Shown: positions 49,407 to 58,786 of the stretch, piece by piece | How positions within the stretch are numbered: position 1 is the first letter of the stretch | Layout of the letters: every line of letters begins with the position of its first letter | From: Zoogloeaceae bacterium | GTDB lineage: Bacteria > Pseudomonadota > Gammaproteobacteria > Burkholderiales > Rhodocyclaceae | DNA length: 64,000 nucleotides | Direction of reading: 5' to 3' | Assembly: GCA_024235655.1 (NCBI GenBank) | Contig: JACKLY010000006.1 | Location: 82,311 to 146,310, forward strand | Notes under the pieces: model-generated | Told to the model about the DNA's origin: nothing | Databases searched by the model: none | The model's input: the letters and a program-made list of their open reading frames with translations, nothing else | Made by a program: the position numbers and the translations under genes

Positions 49407-49478
49407 TTAGAATCCAAGCACCTTTCAATCGTCGTCAAGTGCTCTCTCAAACCGGCATGGCGCCGGTTTTTTATACCA
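49407..49478 (+). promoter_or_regulatory. Promoter and terminator-like leader before surE, candidate small RNA
   Basis: A -10 element TTAGAAT at 49407-49413 starts a stretch with two hairpins: AGCAC/GTGCT, then ACCGGC-ATGGC-GCCGGT at 49450-49466, followed by TTTTTT. The terminator lies about 30 bases before the surE ATG. It would give an RNA of about 55-60 bases, or act as an attenuator for surE-pcm-nlpD-rpoS. Confidence 0.45.
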
Positions 49479-49499
49479 GCAATTTTCCAGATTCGGCTC

Positions 49500-50240
49500 A
49501 TGCATATTCTTCTTTCCAACGACGACGGTTATTTTGCTCCAGGCATTGATCACCTGGCCCGTGGGCTTGCCGGTCTTGGCGAAATCACTGTTGTTGCTCC
49601 CGAACGGGATCGCAGTGGCGCTTCCAATTCACTGACGCTTGATCGCCCACTTTCCTTGCGGCGTACTGCAAACGGTTTCTACCACGTGAATGGAACGCCC
49701 ACCGATTGTGTGCATCTCGCTGTTACAGGGATGCTGGATACCTTGCCGGACATGGTGGTTTCCGGGATCAATCATGGCGCCAACATGGGCGATGATACGA
49801 TCTATTCCGGTACCGTTGCTGCGGCAACGGAAGGGTACTTGCTGGGGGTGCCGGCTATTGCTGTGTCGCTGGTCAGCAAGTCGGGTGGGAATTTTCAGAC
49901 GGCAGCAGACATTGCACGAACACTGGTGACACGGTTTCTGGCGCAGCCGATCAAGACGCCGGTACTGCTGAATGTGAATGTGCCGGATGTACCGCTGGAT
50001 CAGATACGCGGTATTCGGGTGACGCGCCTGGGTCGCCGGCACAAGGCTGAACCGGTGATCAAGGCGCAAACACCGCGTGGCGAAACAGTTTACTGGGTCG
50101 GCGCCGCTGGCGAGGCTGCCGACGCGGGTGAAGGTACCGATTTCCACGCGGTTGCGAACAACTATGTATCGGTGACTCCGTTGCAGATTGACCTGACCCA
50201 TACCGGGCAATTGTCAATGATCGAGTCCTGGCTCAAGTAA
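49500..50240 (+). CDS. surE: 5'/3'-nucleotidase SurE
   Basis: A 246-residue survival protein that dephosphorylates nucleoside monophosphates. The metal-binding DD pair lies in HILLSNDDGYFAPGI, with the SGASNSLTLDRPL and VVSGINHGANMGDDTIYSGTVAA motifs. Its stop overlaps the pcm start (TAATG). The surE-pcm-nlpD-rpoS order is the standard proteobacterial stationary-phase operon. Confidence 0.97.
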   Translation: MHILLSNDDGYFAPGIDHLARGLAGLGEITVVAPERDRSGASNSLTLDRPLSLRRTANGFYHVNGTPTDCVHLAVTGMLDTLPDMVVSGINHGANMGDDTIYSGTVAAATEGYLLGVPAIAVSLVSKSGGNFQTAADIARTLVTRFLAQPIKTPVLLNVNVPDVPLDQIRGIRVTRLGRRHKAEPVIKAQTPRGETVYWVGAAGEAADAGEGTDFHAVANNYVSVTPLQIDLTHTGQLSMIESWLK

Positions 50241-50899
50241 TGGCACATGGGGTAACCGGCATCGGCATGACTTCGCAGCGCACGCGCGCGCGGATGATTG
50301 AGCGGCTCCGTGAAAAAGGGGTCAATGACGAAGCAGTCCTGGCGGCCATGGCATCGGTAGCCCGGCATGTTTTTGTCGAGGAAGCACTGGCGCATCGAGC
50401 TTATGAGGATACGGCACTGCCACTGGGTCTCGGGCAGACAATCTCGCAGCCGTACATCGTCGCGCGCATGATCCAGACGCTGAAAGCGGGGCGGCCGGGT
50501 TTGGGAAAAACCCTGGAGGTTGGTGCAGGTTGCGGTTATCAGGCCGCCGTCCTGGCGCAGTTGACCGATGAGGTCTATGCCATCGAGCGATTGGAGCCGT
50601 TGATTGCAAAGGCCAAGCTGAATCTGCGTCAGGTACAGGAGTTTCGTGTTCGCCTGAAACACGGTGATGGCCAGATGGGGCTGCCGGAAGCTGCGCCGTT
50701 CGATACCATCATTCTCGCTGCGGCCGCTCAGCGTGTACCGCCGCTGCTTTTGCAGCAGCTGGCGCTTGGTGGCAGAATGATGTTGCCATTGGGGTCCGGG
50801 GAACAGGTACTCTGCCTGATCGAACGTCGGCCTGAAGGATATGTTGAATCTCGGCTTGATGCCGTCCGTTTTGTTCCACTGCTGTCGGGGATTGAATGA
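50240..50899 (+). CDS. pcm: Protein-L-isoaspartate O-methyltransferase
   Basis: A 219-residue SAM-dependent enzyme that repairs isoaspartate in aged proteins. GIGMTSQRTRARMIERLRE opens the protein, LGQTISQPYIVARM is the substrate pocket, and LEVGAGCGYQAAVLAQL is the SAM-binding motif. It is coupled to surE upstream and to nlpD downstream (ATGA overlap). Confidence 0.96.
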   Translation: MAHGVTGIGMTSQRTRARMIERLREKGVNDEAVLAAMASVARHVFVEEALAHRAYEDTALPLGLGQTISQPYIVARMIQTLKAGRPGLGKTLEVGAGCGYQAAVLAQLTDEVYAIERLEPLIAKAKLNLRQVQEFRVRLKHGDGQMGLPEAAPFDTIILAAAAQRVPPLLLQQLALGGRMMLPLGSGEQVLCLIERRPEGYVESRLDAVRFVPLLSGIE

Positions 50900-51825
50900 T
50901 CGATTATCGTCGTTTTGCGCTTGCGCTGACTGTTCTTTTACTGAGTGCCTGCGCCAGCCTGTCGCCTGCACCGGTTGTTGACCGTGCCGGAGCATCGCGG
51001 GGTGAGGGATCGGCCAAGGAATTCTATACCGTCAAGAAGGGCGATACGCTCTACAGCATTGCGCGGGATCACGGCATCGACTATCGCGAACTGGTCGTCA
51101 TGAACCGGATCGAGAACCCGGGGCAGATTCGTGTCGGTCAGCAGTTGCGGGTTGCTCCTCCGGCTGCATCGCGTGCCGAGGGTGGTGCCGTCGTTGCACA
51201 ACCGATTGGCAGCAGTTCAGGCATTGAGCAGCGTTCTCTCGATTCGTCGGTGCCGCCAGCACAGTCGGTGAGCAGTGTTCCACAATTCAAAACCGAGCCC
51301 AAGGCAGGAAAAGTGCCTTATTCGGAAGAGGCGCTGGCTCAGGCGCAGCGTGGTAGCGAGCCAGCACCGGTGGTGGCTGTTGCCCCGGCAGAAATCAAAC
51401 CTGAGGCAAAGCCGGATTCGAAACCTGCCGGGCCTGCGGAAGCAAGTAGCGGCCCGGATGATGTGGGCTGGATCTGGCCGGCCAACGGAAAGCTGCTCTC
51501 CCAGTTCAGCGAGGCTGGCAGCAAGGGAATCGATATCGGAGGCAGAGCTGGAGACCCTGTTGTTGCTGCAGGTGAGGGTAAAGTTGTCTATTCAGGTACC
51601 GGTTTGCGTGGTTACGGCAAATTGATCATCGTCAAGCATAACGCTACCTTCCTTTCTGCCTACGCGCACAACCAGAATCTGCTGGTCAAGGAAGGGCAGT
51701 CGGTCAGCAAAGGGCAGAAGATCGCCGAAATGGGAAATACCGATGCTGATCAGGTCAAATTGCACTTCGAAGTGCGGCGCCAAGGCAAGCCGGTGGACCC
51801 GCTCAAGTATTTGCCACAACGCTGA
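50896..51825 (+). CDS. nlpD: NlpD-like LysM/M23 murein hydrolase activator lipoprotein
   Basis: A 309-residue lipoprotein. The lipobox LLSAC places the lipidated Cys at about residue 19. A LysM domain (about 45-90, YTVKKGDTLYSIARDHGIDY) binds peptidoglycan, a Pro/Ala-rich linker follows, and the C-terminal LytM/M23 domain runs from about 195 to 305 (GIDIGGRAGDPVVAAGEGKVVY). The HxxxD/HxH zinc set is incomplete (GIDIGG has no His), which fits an amidase activator rather than an enzyme. In E. coli the main rpoS promoter lies within nlpD. Confidence 0.93.
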   Translation: MIDYRRFALALTVLLLSACASLSPAPVVDRAGASRGEGSAKEFYTVKKGDTLYSIARDHGIDYRELVVMNRIENPGQIRVGQQLRVAPPAASRAEGGAVVAQPIGSSSGIEQRSLDSSVPPAQSVSSVPQFKTEPKAGKVPYSEEALAQAQRGSEPAPVVAVAPAEIKPEAKPDSKPAGPAEASSGPDDVGWIWPANGKLLSQFSEAGSKGIDIGGRAGDPVVAAGEGKVVYSGTGLRGYGKLIIVKHNATFLSAYAHNQNLLVKEGQSVSKGQKIAEMGNTDADQVKLHFEVRRQGKPVDPLKYLPQR

Positions 51826-51827
51826 CC

Positions 51828-52781
51828 ATGGCTGACCAATCCGAGTTCGAAGAAGATGAAGCGCTGCTAGAACCGGAATCGCCGGAGGCCGTTGAACAGG
51901 CAACTGCCGAGCCTGCGGAAGCGGCTGAAACAGCTACTGCAGAAACGGAAATCCTCAATGATGTCACCCAACTCTATCTAAACGAGATCGGTGCCAAGCC
52001 ACTGCTGACCCCGGAAGAGGAAGCGTCGACAGCGCGAGCCATGCGCGCGGGCGATTTTTCTGCCCGCCAGAAAATGATCGAGCACAATCTGCGCCTGGTG
52101 GTGAACATTGCCAAGCGCTACCTCAATCGCGGTATTCCGCTGCTTGATCTCGTTGAAGAAGGCAACCTCGGCCTGATTCATGCGCTGGAAAAGTTTGATC
52201 CGGAGCGTGGTTTCCGTTTCTCGACTTATGCCACGTGGTGGATCCGGCAGAGCATTGAGCGGGCAATCATGAACCAGTCGCGCACGATTCGTCTGCCGGT
52301 TCATGTCGTCAAGGAACTGAATCTGGTGTTGCGCGCGGTGCGCCATCTGGAGTCGGAGAATGGCCGGGAAATCAGTCACGAACAGATTGCCCACCTGATC
52401 GACCGCCCGGTCGAAAGTGTCCAGCACATCCTGTCATTGAATGAGCATATTGCATCGCTTGATGCGCCACTCGAAATCGATCCCAACCACTCGATTGCCG
52501 ATGCGCTGGCTGATGAGAATTGTGTCGACCCCGAGGCGCAATTGGAATCAAACGAACTGGGTGGCCTGCTGGTGGACTGGGTTTCGCAATTGCCGGACAA
52601 GCAACGGCAAGTCATCGAGCGCCGCTACGGACTCAATGGTGTGGATGTCTGTACGCTGGAGATGATTGCTGCAGACCTTGACCTGACCCGTGAGCGTGTG
52701 CGCCAGATCCAGATCGAGGCGCTCAACCACCTGCGGCGGATCATCAAGCGGGGTGGTGTCACCAAGGACAACCTGCTCTAG
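51828..52781 (+). CDS. rpoS: RNA polymerase sigma factor RpoS
   Basis: A 317-residue sigma-70 family factor of the stationary-phase and stress type. It has an acidic Glu-rich N-terminal extension, region 1.2 (DVTQLYLNEIGAKPLLTPEEE), region 2 (NLRLVVNIAKRYLNRG, FSTYATWWIRQSIERAI), region 3 and region 4 (ERRYGLNGVDVCTLEMIAAD, TRERVRQIQIEALNHLRRII). Both sequence and the nlpD context support RpoS over RpoD or RpoH. Its stop overlaps the stop of the convergent mltB gene by 4 bases, and no terminator is visible between them. Confidence 0.96.
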   Translation: MADQSEFEEDEALLEPESPEAVEQATAEPAEAAETATAETEILNDVTQLYLNEIGAKPLLTPEEEASTARAMRAGDFSARQKMIEHNLRLVVNIAKRYLNRGIPLLDLVEEGNLGLIHALEKFDPERGFRFSTYATWWIRQSIERAIMNQSRTIRLPVHVVKELNLVLRAVRHLESENGREISHEQIAHLIDRPVESVQHILSLNEHIASLDAPLEIDPNHSIADALADENCVDPEAQLESNELGGLLVDWVSQLPDKQRQVIERRYGLNGVDVCTLEMIAADLDLTRERVRQIQIEALNHLRRIIKRGGVTKDNLL

Positions 52782-53797
52782 TTTGTGCCTGATGCAGGTT
52801 TGTCGTCGGTACTGTCCTTGCGCTGGCGTATCGCTTCGGCCAGCTGATACACCGACATTGCATAGAAGCTGGATCGGTTGTAGCGCGTGATCACGTAGAA
52901 ATTCTGGAAACCCACCCAATACTCGGTGGCTTGCTCCGGGGTCACCAGGTCGATCAGTGCGGCAGCTTGCTGTGGGTCGCCATCCGCAATGACGCCCGCT
53001 GAATTCATTTCCCCAAGTGTTTTTTCTGGTTTGATGCCCAGGGCCAGCAATGGGGCTGGGTCGCCAGTGAGGCTCGCTTGGTTGGCCACTGCGCCACCTT
53101 CCTGCCATCCGTGCTGTGCCAGAAAACTGGCGACACTGCCGATTGCATCGACGGTGCTACGTGTCAGGTCAATTTTTCCATCGCCATCGAAATCTACGGC
53201 ATAGCTCCGCTGGCTGCCGGGCATGAACTGGGGAATGCCGATGGCGCCGGCGTAGGAGCCCTTGAGTACCAATGGGTCGAAGTCGTTCTCGCGAGCCAGC
53301 AAGAGATACTGCTCCAATTGCTGGCGGAAGAATTCGGCTCTGGGTGGGTAGTTGAAAGCCAGCGTTGCCAGCGACTGCAGGACGCTAAAGCGACCGGTAT
53401 TTCTTCCATATTCGGTTTCGACACCGATGATGGCGACAATGACTGATTCAGGCACGCCAAACATTGCCCGGGCGCGTGCCAGGGTGGCAGCATTCTGCTG
53501 CCAGAATTGGACACCGGTGTTGATGCGTCGATCATTGAGAAAGCGGGCACGGTAACGTTCCCATGAGCGCTGCAATTCCGGTACGGCGGGCGGCCTGATC
53601 GCCTTGAGCACGGTTTCGTTGGGTTGCAGGCGTGAAAAGCGCATGTTCAGCCAGTCAGTCTCAAATCCATGCTTGGCTGACATCTCGCTGATGAATGACT
53701 GCACCTCCGGGTTGCTGGCAAAGCTGTTTGGCGGGCTGGCTGCATTGAGCACGGTGGGAATCCAGGCGATGACCAATACGGCGAACAGTTTCCTCAA
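52778..53797 (-). CDS. mltB: Lytic murein transglycosylase B family
   Basis: A 339-residue periplasmic enzyme that cleaves peptidoglycan to 1,6-anhydroMurNAc ends. The signal peptide is LRKLFAVLVIAWIPTVLNA. The SLT_2 core has the catalytic Glu in VIAIIGVETEYGRNTGRF, then YAGAIGIPQFMPGSQRSYAVDFD, a hallmark of MltB. There is no lipobox Cys, so it is the soluble type. I use TTG at 53797, six bases after GGAG; it overlaps the stop of the upstream gene (TTGA). It is the last gene of the moxR operon. Confidence 0.9.
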   Translation of the reverse strand: MRKLFAVLVIAWIPTVLNAASPPNSFASNPEVQSFISEMSAKHGFETDWLNMRFSRLQPNETVLKAIRPPAVPELQRSWERYRARFLNDRRINTGVQFWQQNAATLARARAMFGVPESVIVAIIGVETEYGRNTGRFSVLQSLATLAFNYPPRAEFFRQQLEQYLLLARENDFDPLVLKGSYAGAIGIPQFMPGSQRSYAVDFDGDGKIDLTRSTVDAIGSVASFLAQHGWQEGGAVANQASLTGDPAPLLALGIKPEKTLGEMNSAGVIADGDPQQAAALIDLVTPEQATEYWVGFQNFYVITRYNRSSFYAMSVYQLAEAIRQRKDSTDDKPASGTN

Positions 53798-55758
53798 GTG
53801 AATCTCCAATTGTTTGGCAGTCGTTTTGTCGCTGCCGCGATGATCCTGATGTCGAGCGGGTTACCCTTGCCATATCGGACATTGGCATAGGCAGATGCAG
53901 CCTGGAGGGCGATCTCTCCATACCCGGCATGGGACTTTGCTATCCGTTCAGCGTATGCCAGCGGGCCTTCCCACGGGTGGCGCGGCATGCCGAGCTTTTT
54001 CAAGCGGGCGCAGCAACGAAACCATGCGCGCTGGGCCGGGTCAAGGCGGCTGCGGCTCCAGAGTGTCCACATTGTAATGGCTGCCAGCAGCACGCCGCAG
54101 ATGACCGAAAGCAAGGCCGTCATTCCTCGCCAGTCGATTTCGCCGAGGCCGATGCGGGAAAGCATCTCTCGTTGACGTTCGGGATTGTAACCGAGCACCC
54201 ATTGGTTCCAGCTGTTGTTGATTGCTTCCCAGCGAAAGCGCATCTGGCGCAGCCAGCCCAGATCCACTCTTGCCATTACCGGCAGGCTTTCGCCTGCGGG
54301 CAGGGCGTCCGCGATCCCGCTTTCAACGCGTGCCGGCGCAATGGCAGCTGTGGGGTCTACACGCTGCCAACCCCGACCCGCGACCCAGATTTCCGCCCAG
54401 GCATGCGCATCCGATTGCCTGACGGTGAGATAACCATCGACCGGATTGATTTCTCCCCCCTGATACCCGGCCACAATGCGGGCCGGGACTCCGGCGGCAC
54501 GCATCAGGAAGACAAAAGCCGATGCATAGTGTTCGCAGAAGCCGCGTCGGGTTTCGTACAGGAACTGGTCGATCGAGTTTTCCTGAAGCAGTGGTGGCTG
54601 CAAGGTGTAAATGAAGTTTTCCTCGCGAAATAGCTGTAGCGCTTCTGCGGCAATGGCTGCCGGGTTGTGGTGCTTTTCCTGCCAGCTTTTGGCGAGTGCA
54701 CGTGCCCTGGCATTGCCTTCTGCCGGCAATTGCCGGGCCAGTTTCAATATGCTCGCTGATTCTTCTATGCCAGCACGGTAATCCAGCACGGATTGCATCG
54801 TGAAACGACTACGAGCCCGGATCGGGTGCCGCGACAAGGCTTGCATGCGGGGGCTGAGATGCGCATCGGGTGGTAGTGCGGCCGGCGCATCAAGTGCCAG
54901 CAGCCAGCGCTGGTTTTGTGGTTCCAGTGTCAGTTCGTAACGCGTACTTTTGCCCAGTGCGTCAATTTTCGGGACTGGCTCACGTTCCAGTCGGGCAGGA
55001 CGCCAGGTCCGACCATCAAACTCATCCATGACCGGCCCTCGCCAATAGAGGTTGGAGTTACTCGGCGGTGTTTCTTCAAAGCGCACCCGGAATGCCAGGC
55101 TGCCATTGAGCACGAGGTCAGAGATGGAACCTGGCTCGATCGAATCCGGCAAGCCCGATCGGCTGCTGTGCGCATCTTGTGGCAGGCCCCACAACGGGCC
55201 TGAAACCCGAGGGAAAAGGACGAACAGAACGAGCATCAGTGGCGCTGCCTGGGCCAGCATGGTTGCTGCCTTGCGCATGATGATGGCCGGCGGTTGCGAG
55301 CCACCGTAGATACGAACCAGTGTTGCGGTTTGCAGCGTGGCAGCAGTCATCAGCCAGAGGCCGGTGGGGATGCTCTGCGAGTAGAGGTAATGCGTCAGTA
55401 GCAGGAAGAAACCGAGCATGACGACGACGATGGCGTCGCGACGCCATCGCATTTCCATCGGTTTCAGTGCCATGAACAGGACCAGCAGTGCCACGCCGGC
55501 ATCACGTCCGAGAATGGTCCGGTATTGCAGCGCGATGCCTGCAGTGGCGGCAATGACCAGCAGTGTCAATAACCAGCGGGAGGGCAATGGCTTGTTCACG
55601 TTCCACAACCAGAAGCGCGAGGCAATGACACCTGAAACCAGGCAGCTCAGCCAGACCGGCAAGTGAGAGGCGTGTGGTGCTGCCGTGGCCAGTGCGCAGG
55701 TGAGCAGCCAGGGCACTGCAGCACGTTCAAGTGGTTCAGCGTGTTTCCGGGTTTTCAT
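53794..55758 (-). CDS. TgpA-like membrane transglutaminase-family protein
   Basis: A 654-residue protein of the DUF3488/transglutaminase-like family. The N-terminal part has six or seven transmembrane segments (about 10-170). A large periplasmic domain follows with the Cys-His-Asp triad: RRGFCEHYASAFVFLMRAAG, QSDAHAWAEIW and GWQRVDPTAA. One more transmembrane segment lies near 535-555, and the C-terminus is cytoplasmic. In Pseudomonas TgpA is essential and acts in the envelope. Here it follows moxR and DUF58, the usual order. The start at 55758 (MKTRKHAEPLERAAV) overlaps the DUF58 gene by 23 bases. Confidence 0.9.
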   Translation of the reverse strand: MKTRKHAEPLERAAVPWLLTCALATAAPHASHLPVWLSCLVSGVIASRFWLWNVNKPLPSRWLLTLLVIAATAGIALQYRTILGRDAGVALLVLFMALKPMEMRWRRDAIVVVMLGFFLLLTHYLYSQSIPTGLWLMTAATLQTATLVRIYGGSQPPAIIMRKAATMLAQAAPLMLVLFVLFPRVSGPLWGLPQDAHSSRSGLPDSIEPGSISDLVLNGSLAFRVRFEETPPSNSNLYWRGPVMDEFDGRTWRPARLEREPVPKIDALGKSTRYELTLEPQNQRWLLALDAPAALPPDAHLSPRMQALSRHPIRARSRFTMQSVLDYRAGIEESASILKLARQLPAEGNARARALAKSWQEKHHNPAAIAAEALQLFREENFIYTLQPPLLQENSIDQFLYETRRGFCEHYASAFVFLMRAAGVPARIVAGYQGGEINPVDGYLTVRQSDAHAWAEIWVAGRGWQRVDPTAAIAPARVESGIADALPAGESLPVMARVDLGWLRQMRFRWEAINNSWNQWVLGYNPERQREMLSRIGLGEIDWRGMTALLSVICGVLLAAITMWTLWSRSRLDPAQRAWFRCCARLKKLGMPRHPWEGPLAYAERIAKSHAGYGEIALQAASAYANVRYGKGNPLDIRIIAAATKRLPNNWRFT

Positions 55759-56707
55759 GGCCGTAGAGCGCAAGGGTTTCGAGGCAGCGTTCCCGATGGG
55801 CTGTGCCTGAATCGGGAGGGATGGTTTGCGATGGGAGGGTGAGCCCGTAGCGTAGTTGTGCCGATTCTGCCGATATGATCCAGCCGGCGAGAATGGAAAG
55901 CCGCGTTTCGTCATCGGCTTCGCTGGCTGTCAGCCCCCAGTCCAGCCAGAGTTCCTGATGGGCCCCTCCGGCAAAATGCTTGACCAGAAGCGGGTAGGCG
56001 TCAACGCTGCGGGCTACTGCTTTCCAGGCAATGTGCCGGGGGGAGTCGCTCGGGTTGTGCAAGCGCAGCCCGGAAAAATCTTCTTGGCCGGTGTTGCCAC
56101 GTGAAGAACCGGGCTCGGCAATGGCAGTTGGCGGGGGGAGTGGTCGAGCAATCGGCGTTGGGTAAACCACGCAGGATAAATCAGGCTGCAGGTAGCTCCA
56201 GGCCCTGAACAGCCCGAGTGGGTAGCGTGAGTGGAGGATGATCCGGCCGGGCTTGAGCCGGCCTCGGTGTCGTGCCGGGCAGGTGACGTGGACGCTGGCC
56301 GACGCTCGCTCGGGCAGGTTGATGCTGCTGCTGTCTAGCTTGTCGAACTGGAATTCCAGTTTGCATCGCGACTCATCGCGATGATTGCTCAGATAGAGAG
56401 GAAATCGGGCCAGCTCGCCGGCAAAAACCGGTGCTGAACGTCCAGCCTGGATTGTAAGGCCCAACAGATTTCTGAAGGTGTGCACCATGGCAATCAGGCC
56501 AAGGCTGGCCAGTAGAAAAACGAGTGCGTGGCCAAGGCTCAGGGTGTAGTTGATGGCGCCAATGAGCATGACGATCAGCACTGCGCCGAATAACAGCCCG
56601 GCACCGGTAGGAAGGATGAAAATCCGGCGCTGGTTGAGGATGATCGGGGACTGTTCTTCCCTTTGCAGACGGAATAGCCAGCGGCTGGCGTTGGCAAGCA
56701 GGCGCAT
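55736..56707 (-). CDS. DUF58 domain protein of a MoxR operon
   Basis: A 323-residue membrane protein. Two hydrophobic segments lie near residues 33-52 and 58-78. The DUF58 signature is in SRGNTGQEDFSGLRLHNPSD and SPRHIAWKAVARS. Some members have a von Willebrand-type fold; no intact MIDAS motif is obvious here. It works with the MoxR ATPase upstream, which is thought to be a chaperone for metal or cofactor insertion or assembly; the substrate is unknown. Confidence 0.87.
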   Translation of the reverse strand: MRLLANASRWLFRLQREEQSPIILNQRRIFILPTGAGLLFGAVLIVMLIGAINYTLSLGHALVFLLASLGLIAMVHTFRNLLGLTIQAGRSAPVFAGELARFPLYLSNHRDESRCKLEFQFDKLDSSSINLPERASASVHVTCPARHRGRLKPGRIILHSRYPLGLFRAWSYLQPDLSCVVYPTPIARPLPPPTAIAEPGSSRGNTGQEDFSGLRLHNPSDSPRHIAWKAVARSVDAYPLLVKHFAGGAHQELWLDWGLTASEADDETRLSILAGWIISAESAQLRYGLTLPSQTIPPDSGTAHRERCLETLALYGHENPETR

Positions 56708-56710
56708 ATG

Positions 56711-57634
56711 TCAGGGCAAGGGGGTGCGTTCGATCAGGTTGGCGAGGTTTTCTGCTGTTGCATGACCGTTGCCCTGGGCCAGACGCAGGCGGTGTCCCGC
56801 AACACCGGGAAAGACAGCCTGAATATCTTCAGGCAGCGCCATGGTGCGCCCTTCCATGAAAGCCCAGGCGCGACCTGCGGCAAGCAGGGCCAGTGCCGCA
56901 CGTGGTGAAAGCCCATGAACAAAAGCCCGGTCATGTCGTGTCTGCTCAACCAGCGCCTGCACATAATCGATCAATGGGGGAGCAGCATGCACCTCGCCAA
57001 TCTCTGACTGAAGGGCTTGTAATTCGTTTGTTCCGAGTGCTATGGGCAGGGTGGACATTCTCTCCCGCGGATTGCCGCCGGTCAGCAACTGCCGTTCTGC
57101 ATCGCGATCAGGGTAGCCGAGATCGATACGCATGAGGAATCGATCCATCTGCGATTCCGGCAAGGCAAAGGTGCCGATCTGATACGAGGGATTCTGGGTG
57201 GCAATGACGAAGAAAGGCGTTGGCAGCCGATGTGTTTCACCTTCTGCACTGACCTGGCGTTCTTCCATGGCCTCAAGCAGGGCACTTTGTGTTTTTGGCG
57301 TAGCACGATTGATTTCGTCGGCAAGCAGTACCTGCGAGAAGATGGGGCCCGGCAGGAAGTGGAAACTGCCTTTCTCGCGGTCGTAGATGGAACTGCCGAT
57401 GATGTCTGCCGGGAGCAGGTCGCTGGTGAACTGGATTCTCGAAAAGCGCAAGCCAAGTAACTGTGCAAGGGTATGCGCCAGCGTGGTTTTGCCAACGCCT
57501 GGCAAATCTTCGATCAAAAGGTGGCCGCGAGCCAGCAGACAGGCCAGTGAGAGACGGATCTGCCGTTCCTTTCCAAGGATGACTTCTCCAGCGAGTTTTA
57601 TTGTCGAAAACAGGTTGGTGCGTGCTTGGCTCAT
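56711..57634 (-). CDS. MoxR-family AAA+ ATPase
   Basis: A 307-residue AAA+ protein. Walker A is LPGVGKTTLAHTLAQ, Walker B is LLADEINRATPKTQSALLEA, sensor 1 lies in FVIATQNPSYQIGTF, and the arginine-finger region MDRFLMRIDLGYPD is intact. The C-terminal lid has GLSPRAALALLAAGRAWA. It should be a chaperone for the DUF58 and transglutaminase partners. It is the first gene of the minus-strand operon and divergent from the deacetylase gene, with 139 bases between starts. Confidence 0.92.
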   Translation of the reverse strand: MSQARTNLFSTIKLAGEVILGKERQIRLSLACLLARGHLLIEDLPGVGKTTLAHTLAQLLGLRFSRIQFTSDLLPADIIGSSIYDREKGSFHFLPGPIFSQVLLADEINRATPKTQSALLEAMEERQVSAEGETHRLPTPFFVIATQNPSYQIGTFALPESQMDRFLMRIDLGYPDRDAERQLLTGGNPRERMSTLPIALGTNELQALQSEIGEVHAAPPLIDYVQALVEQTRHDRAFVHGLSPRAALALLAAGRAWAFMEGRTMALPEDIQAVFPGVAGHRLRLAQGNGHATAENLANLIERTPLP

Positions 57635-57773
57635 GGCTTGTGGTGGTGTGAGGATTGGGTTGATAATGAGACTGTAATAGAACTATCAATAACCGTCAGG
57701 GTTTGCTGCCGATTCATGTGCGGCGGGCAGGGTGTATCTGTCGGAATAACCATAATCGCAGGGACAAGCATAA

Positions 57774-58700
57774 GTGACCGCTACCGCATTCATTTCGCAC
57801 AAAGATTGCCAGTTGCATGACATGGGTTCCTACCATCCGGAGTCACCAACCCGATTGACCGCCATCAATGATCACCTGATTGCACAAGGGATTGATGCCT
57901 ATTTCAATTATCACGACGCACCGCTGGCGACATTCGAACAGTTGCTGCGCGTGCATCCCGCCTCGCATCTGGAGCGGATCAAACGTACAGCACCCGAGCA
58001 TGGGATTGCGCATCTGGACCCCGATACCGCCATGTGTCCGCATACCTGGGCGGCAGCATTACGTTCGGCGGGCGCCGGTTGCATGGCAGTGGACCTGGTG
58101 ATGGGTAAAGAGGTTCAGAATGCTTTTTGTGCGGTACGCCCACCGGGGCATCATGCCGAGCGAACCAATGCCATGGGTTTCTGCTTCTTCAACAACATTG
58201 CAGTGGCAGCGGCGCATGCCATCGAAGCACATGGGCTGGAGCGCGTCGCAATCATTGATTTCGACGTGCATCATGGCAATGGTACTGAAGATATCTTCAA
58301 GGGGAACAAGAAGGTACTGATGTGCAGTATTTTCCAGCACCCTTTCTATCCCTATAGTGGCGCTGAAAACCCGGCAGAGAATATGGTCAATGTGCCGTTG
58401 CCAGCGGGCTCGGGCGGCGAGGAGCTGGCTTCCGCCGTGGTTGACGTCTGGTTGCCGCGATTGAATGCCTTCAAGCCACAGATGCTATTCATTTCGGCTG
58501 GTTTTGATGCCCACTATGAAGATGACATGGGCAGCATGAAGCTTTTCGAGAAGGATTACGCCTGGGTCACCGGGCAATTGATGCAGGTTGCTGCCAAGCA
58601 CAGTGAAAAACGGATTGTTTCCATGCTTGAAGGGGGTTATGTCATGTCAGCCCTCGCTCGCAGCGTAGGCGCCCATCTCCGTACGCTGGCTGAACTCTGA
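57774..58700 (+). CDS. Histone deacetylase-like amidohydrolase
   Basis: A 308-residue zinc amidohydrolase of the class II HDAC/AcuC/APAH group. Active-site features: RPPGHHAERTNAMGFCFFNN, with the His pair, and DFDVHHGNGTEDIF, with the zinc-binding Asp and His; FISAGFDAHYEDDMG carries the second Asp. Bacterial members deacetylate acetylated lysines or polyamines; the substrate here cannot be read. The start is GTG at 57774, behind AGGGACAAGCATAA. Confidence 0.9.
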   Translation: MTATAFISHKDCQLHDMGSYHPESPTRLTAINDHLIAQGIDAYFNYHDAPLATFEQLLRVHPASHLERIKRTAPEHGIAHLDPDTAMCPHTWAAALRSAGAGCMAVDLVMGKEVQNAFCAVRPPGHHAERTNAMGFCFFNNIAVAAAHAIEAHGLERVAIIDFDVHHGNGTEDIFKGNKKVLMCSIFQHPFYPYSGAENPAENMVNVPLPAGSGGEELASAVVDVWLPRLNAFKPQMLFISAGFDAHYEDDMGSMKLFEKDYAWVTGQLMQVAAKHSEKRIVSMLEGGYVMSALARSVGAHLRTLAEL

Positions 58701-58786
58701 TCGAGAGCAACGGATTCATTAACATACCCAGTACCGTTCCCTTCAGTTAGAATCTAGCGCTTATTTCACTCGGTTTTTGCATGAAT

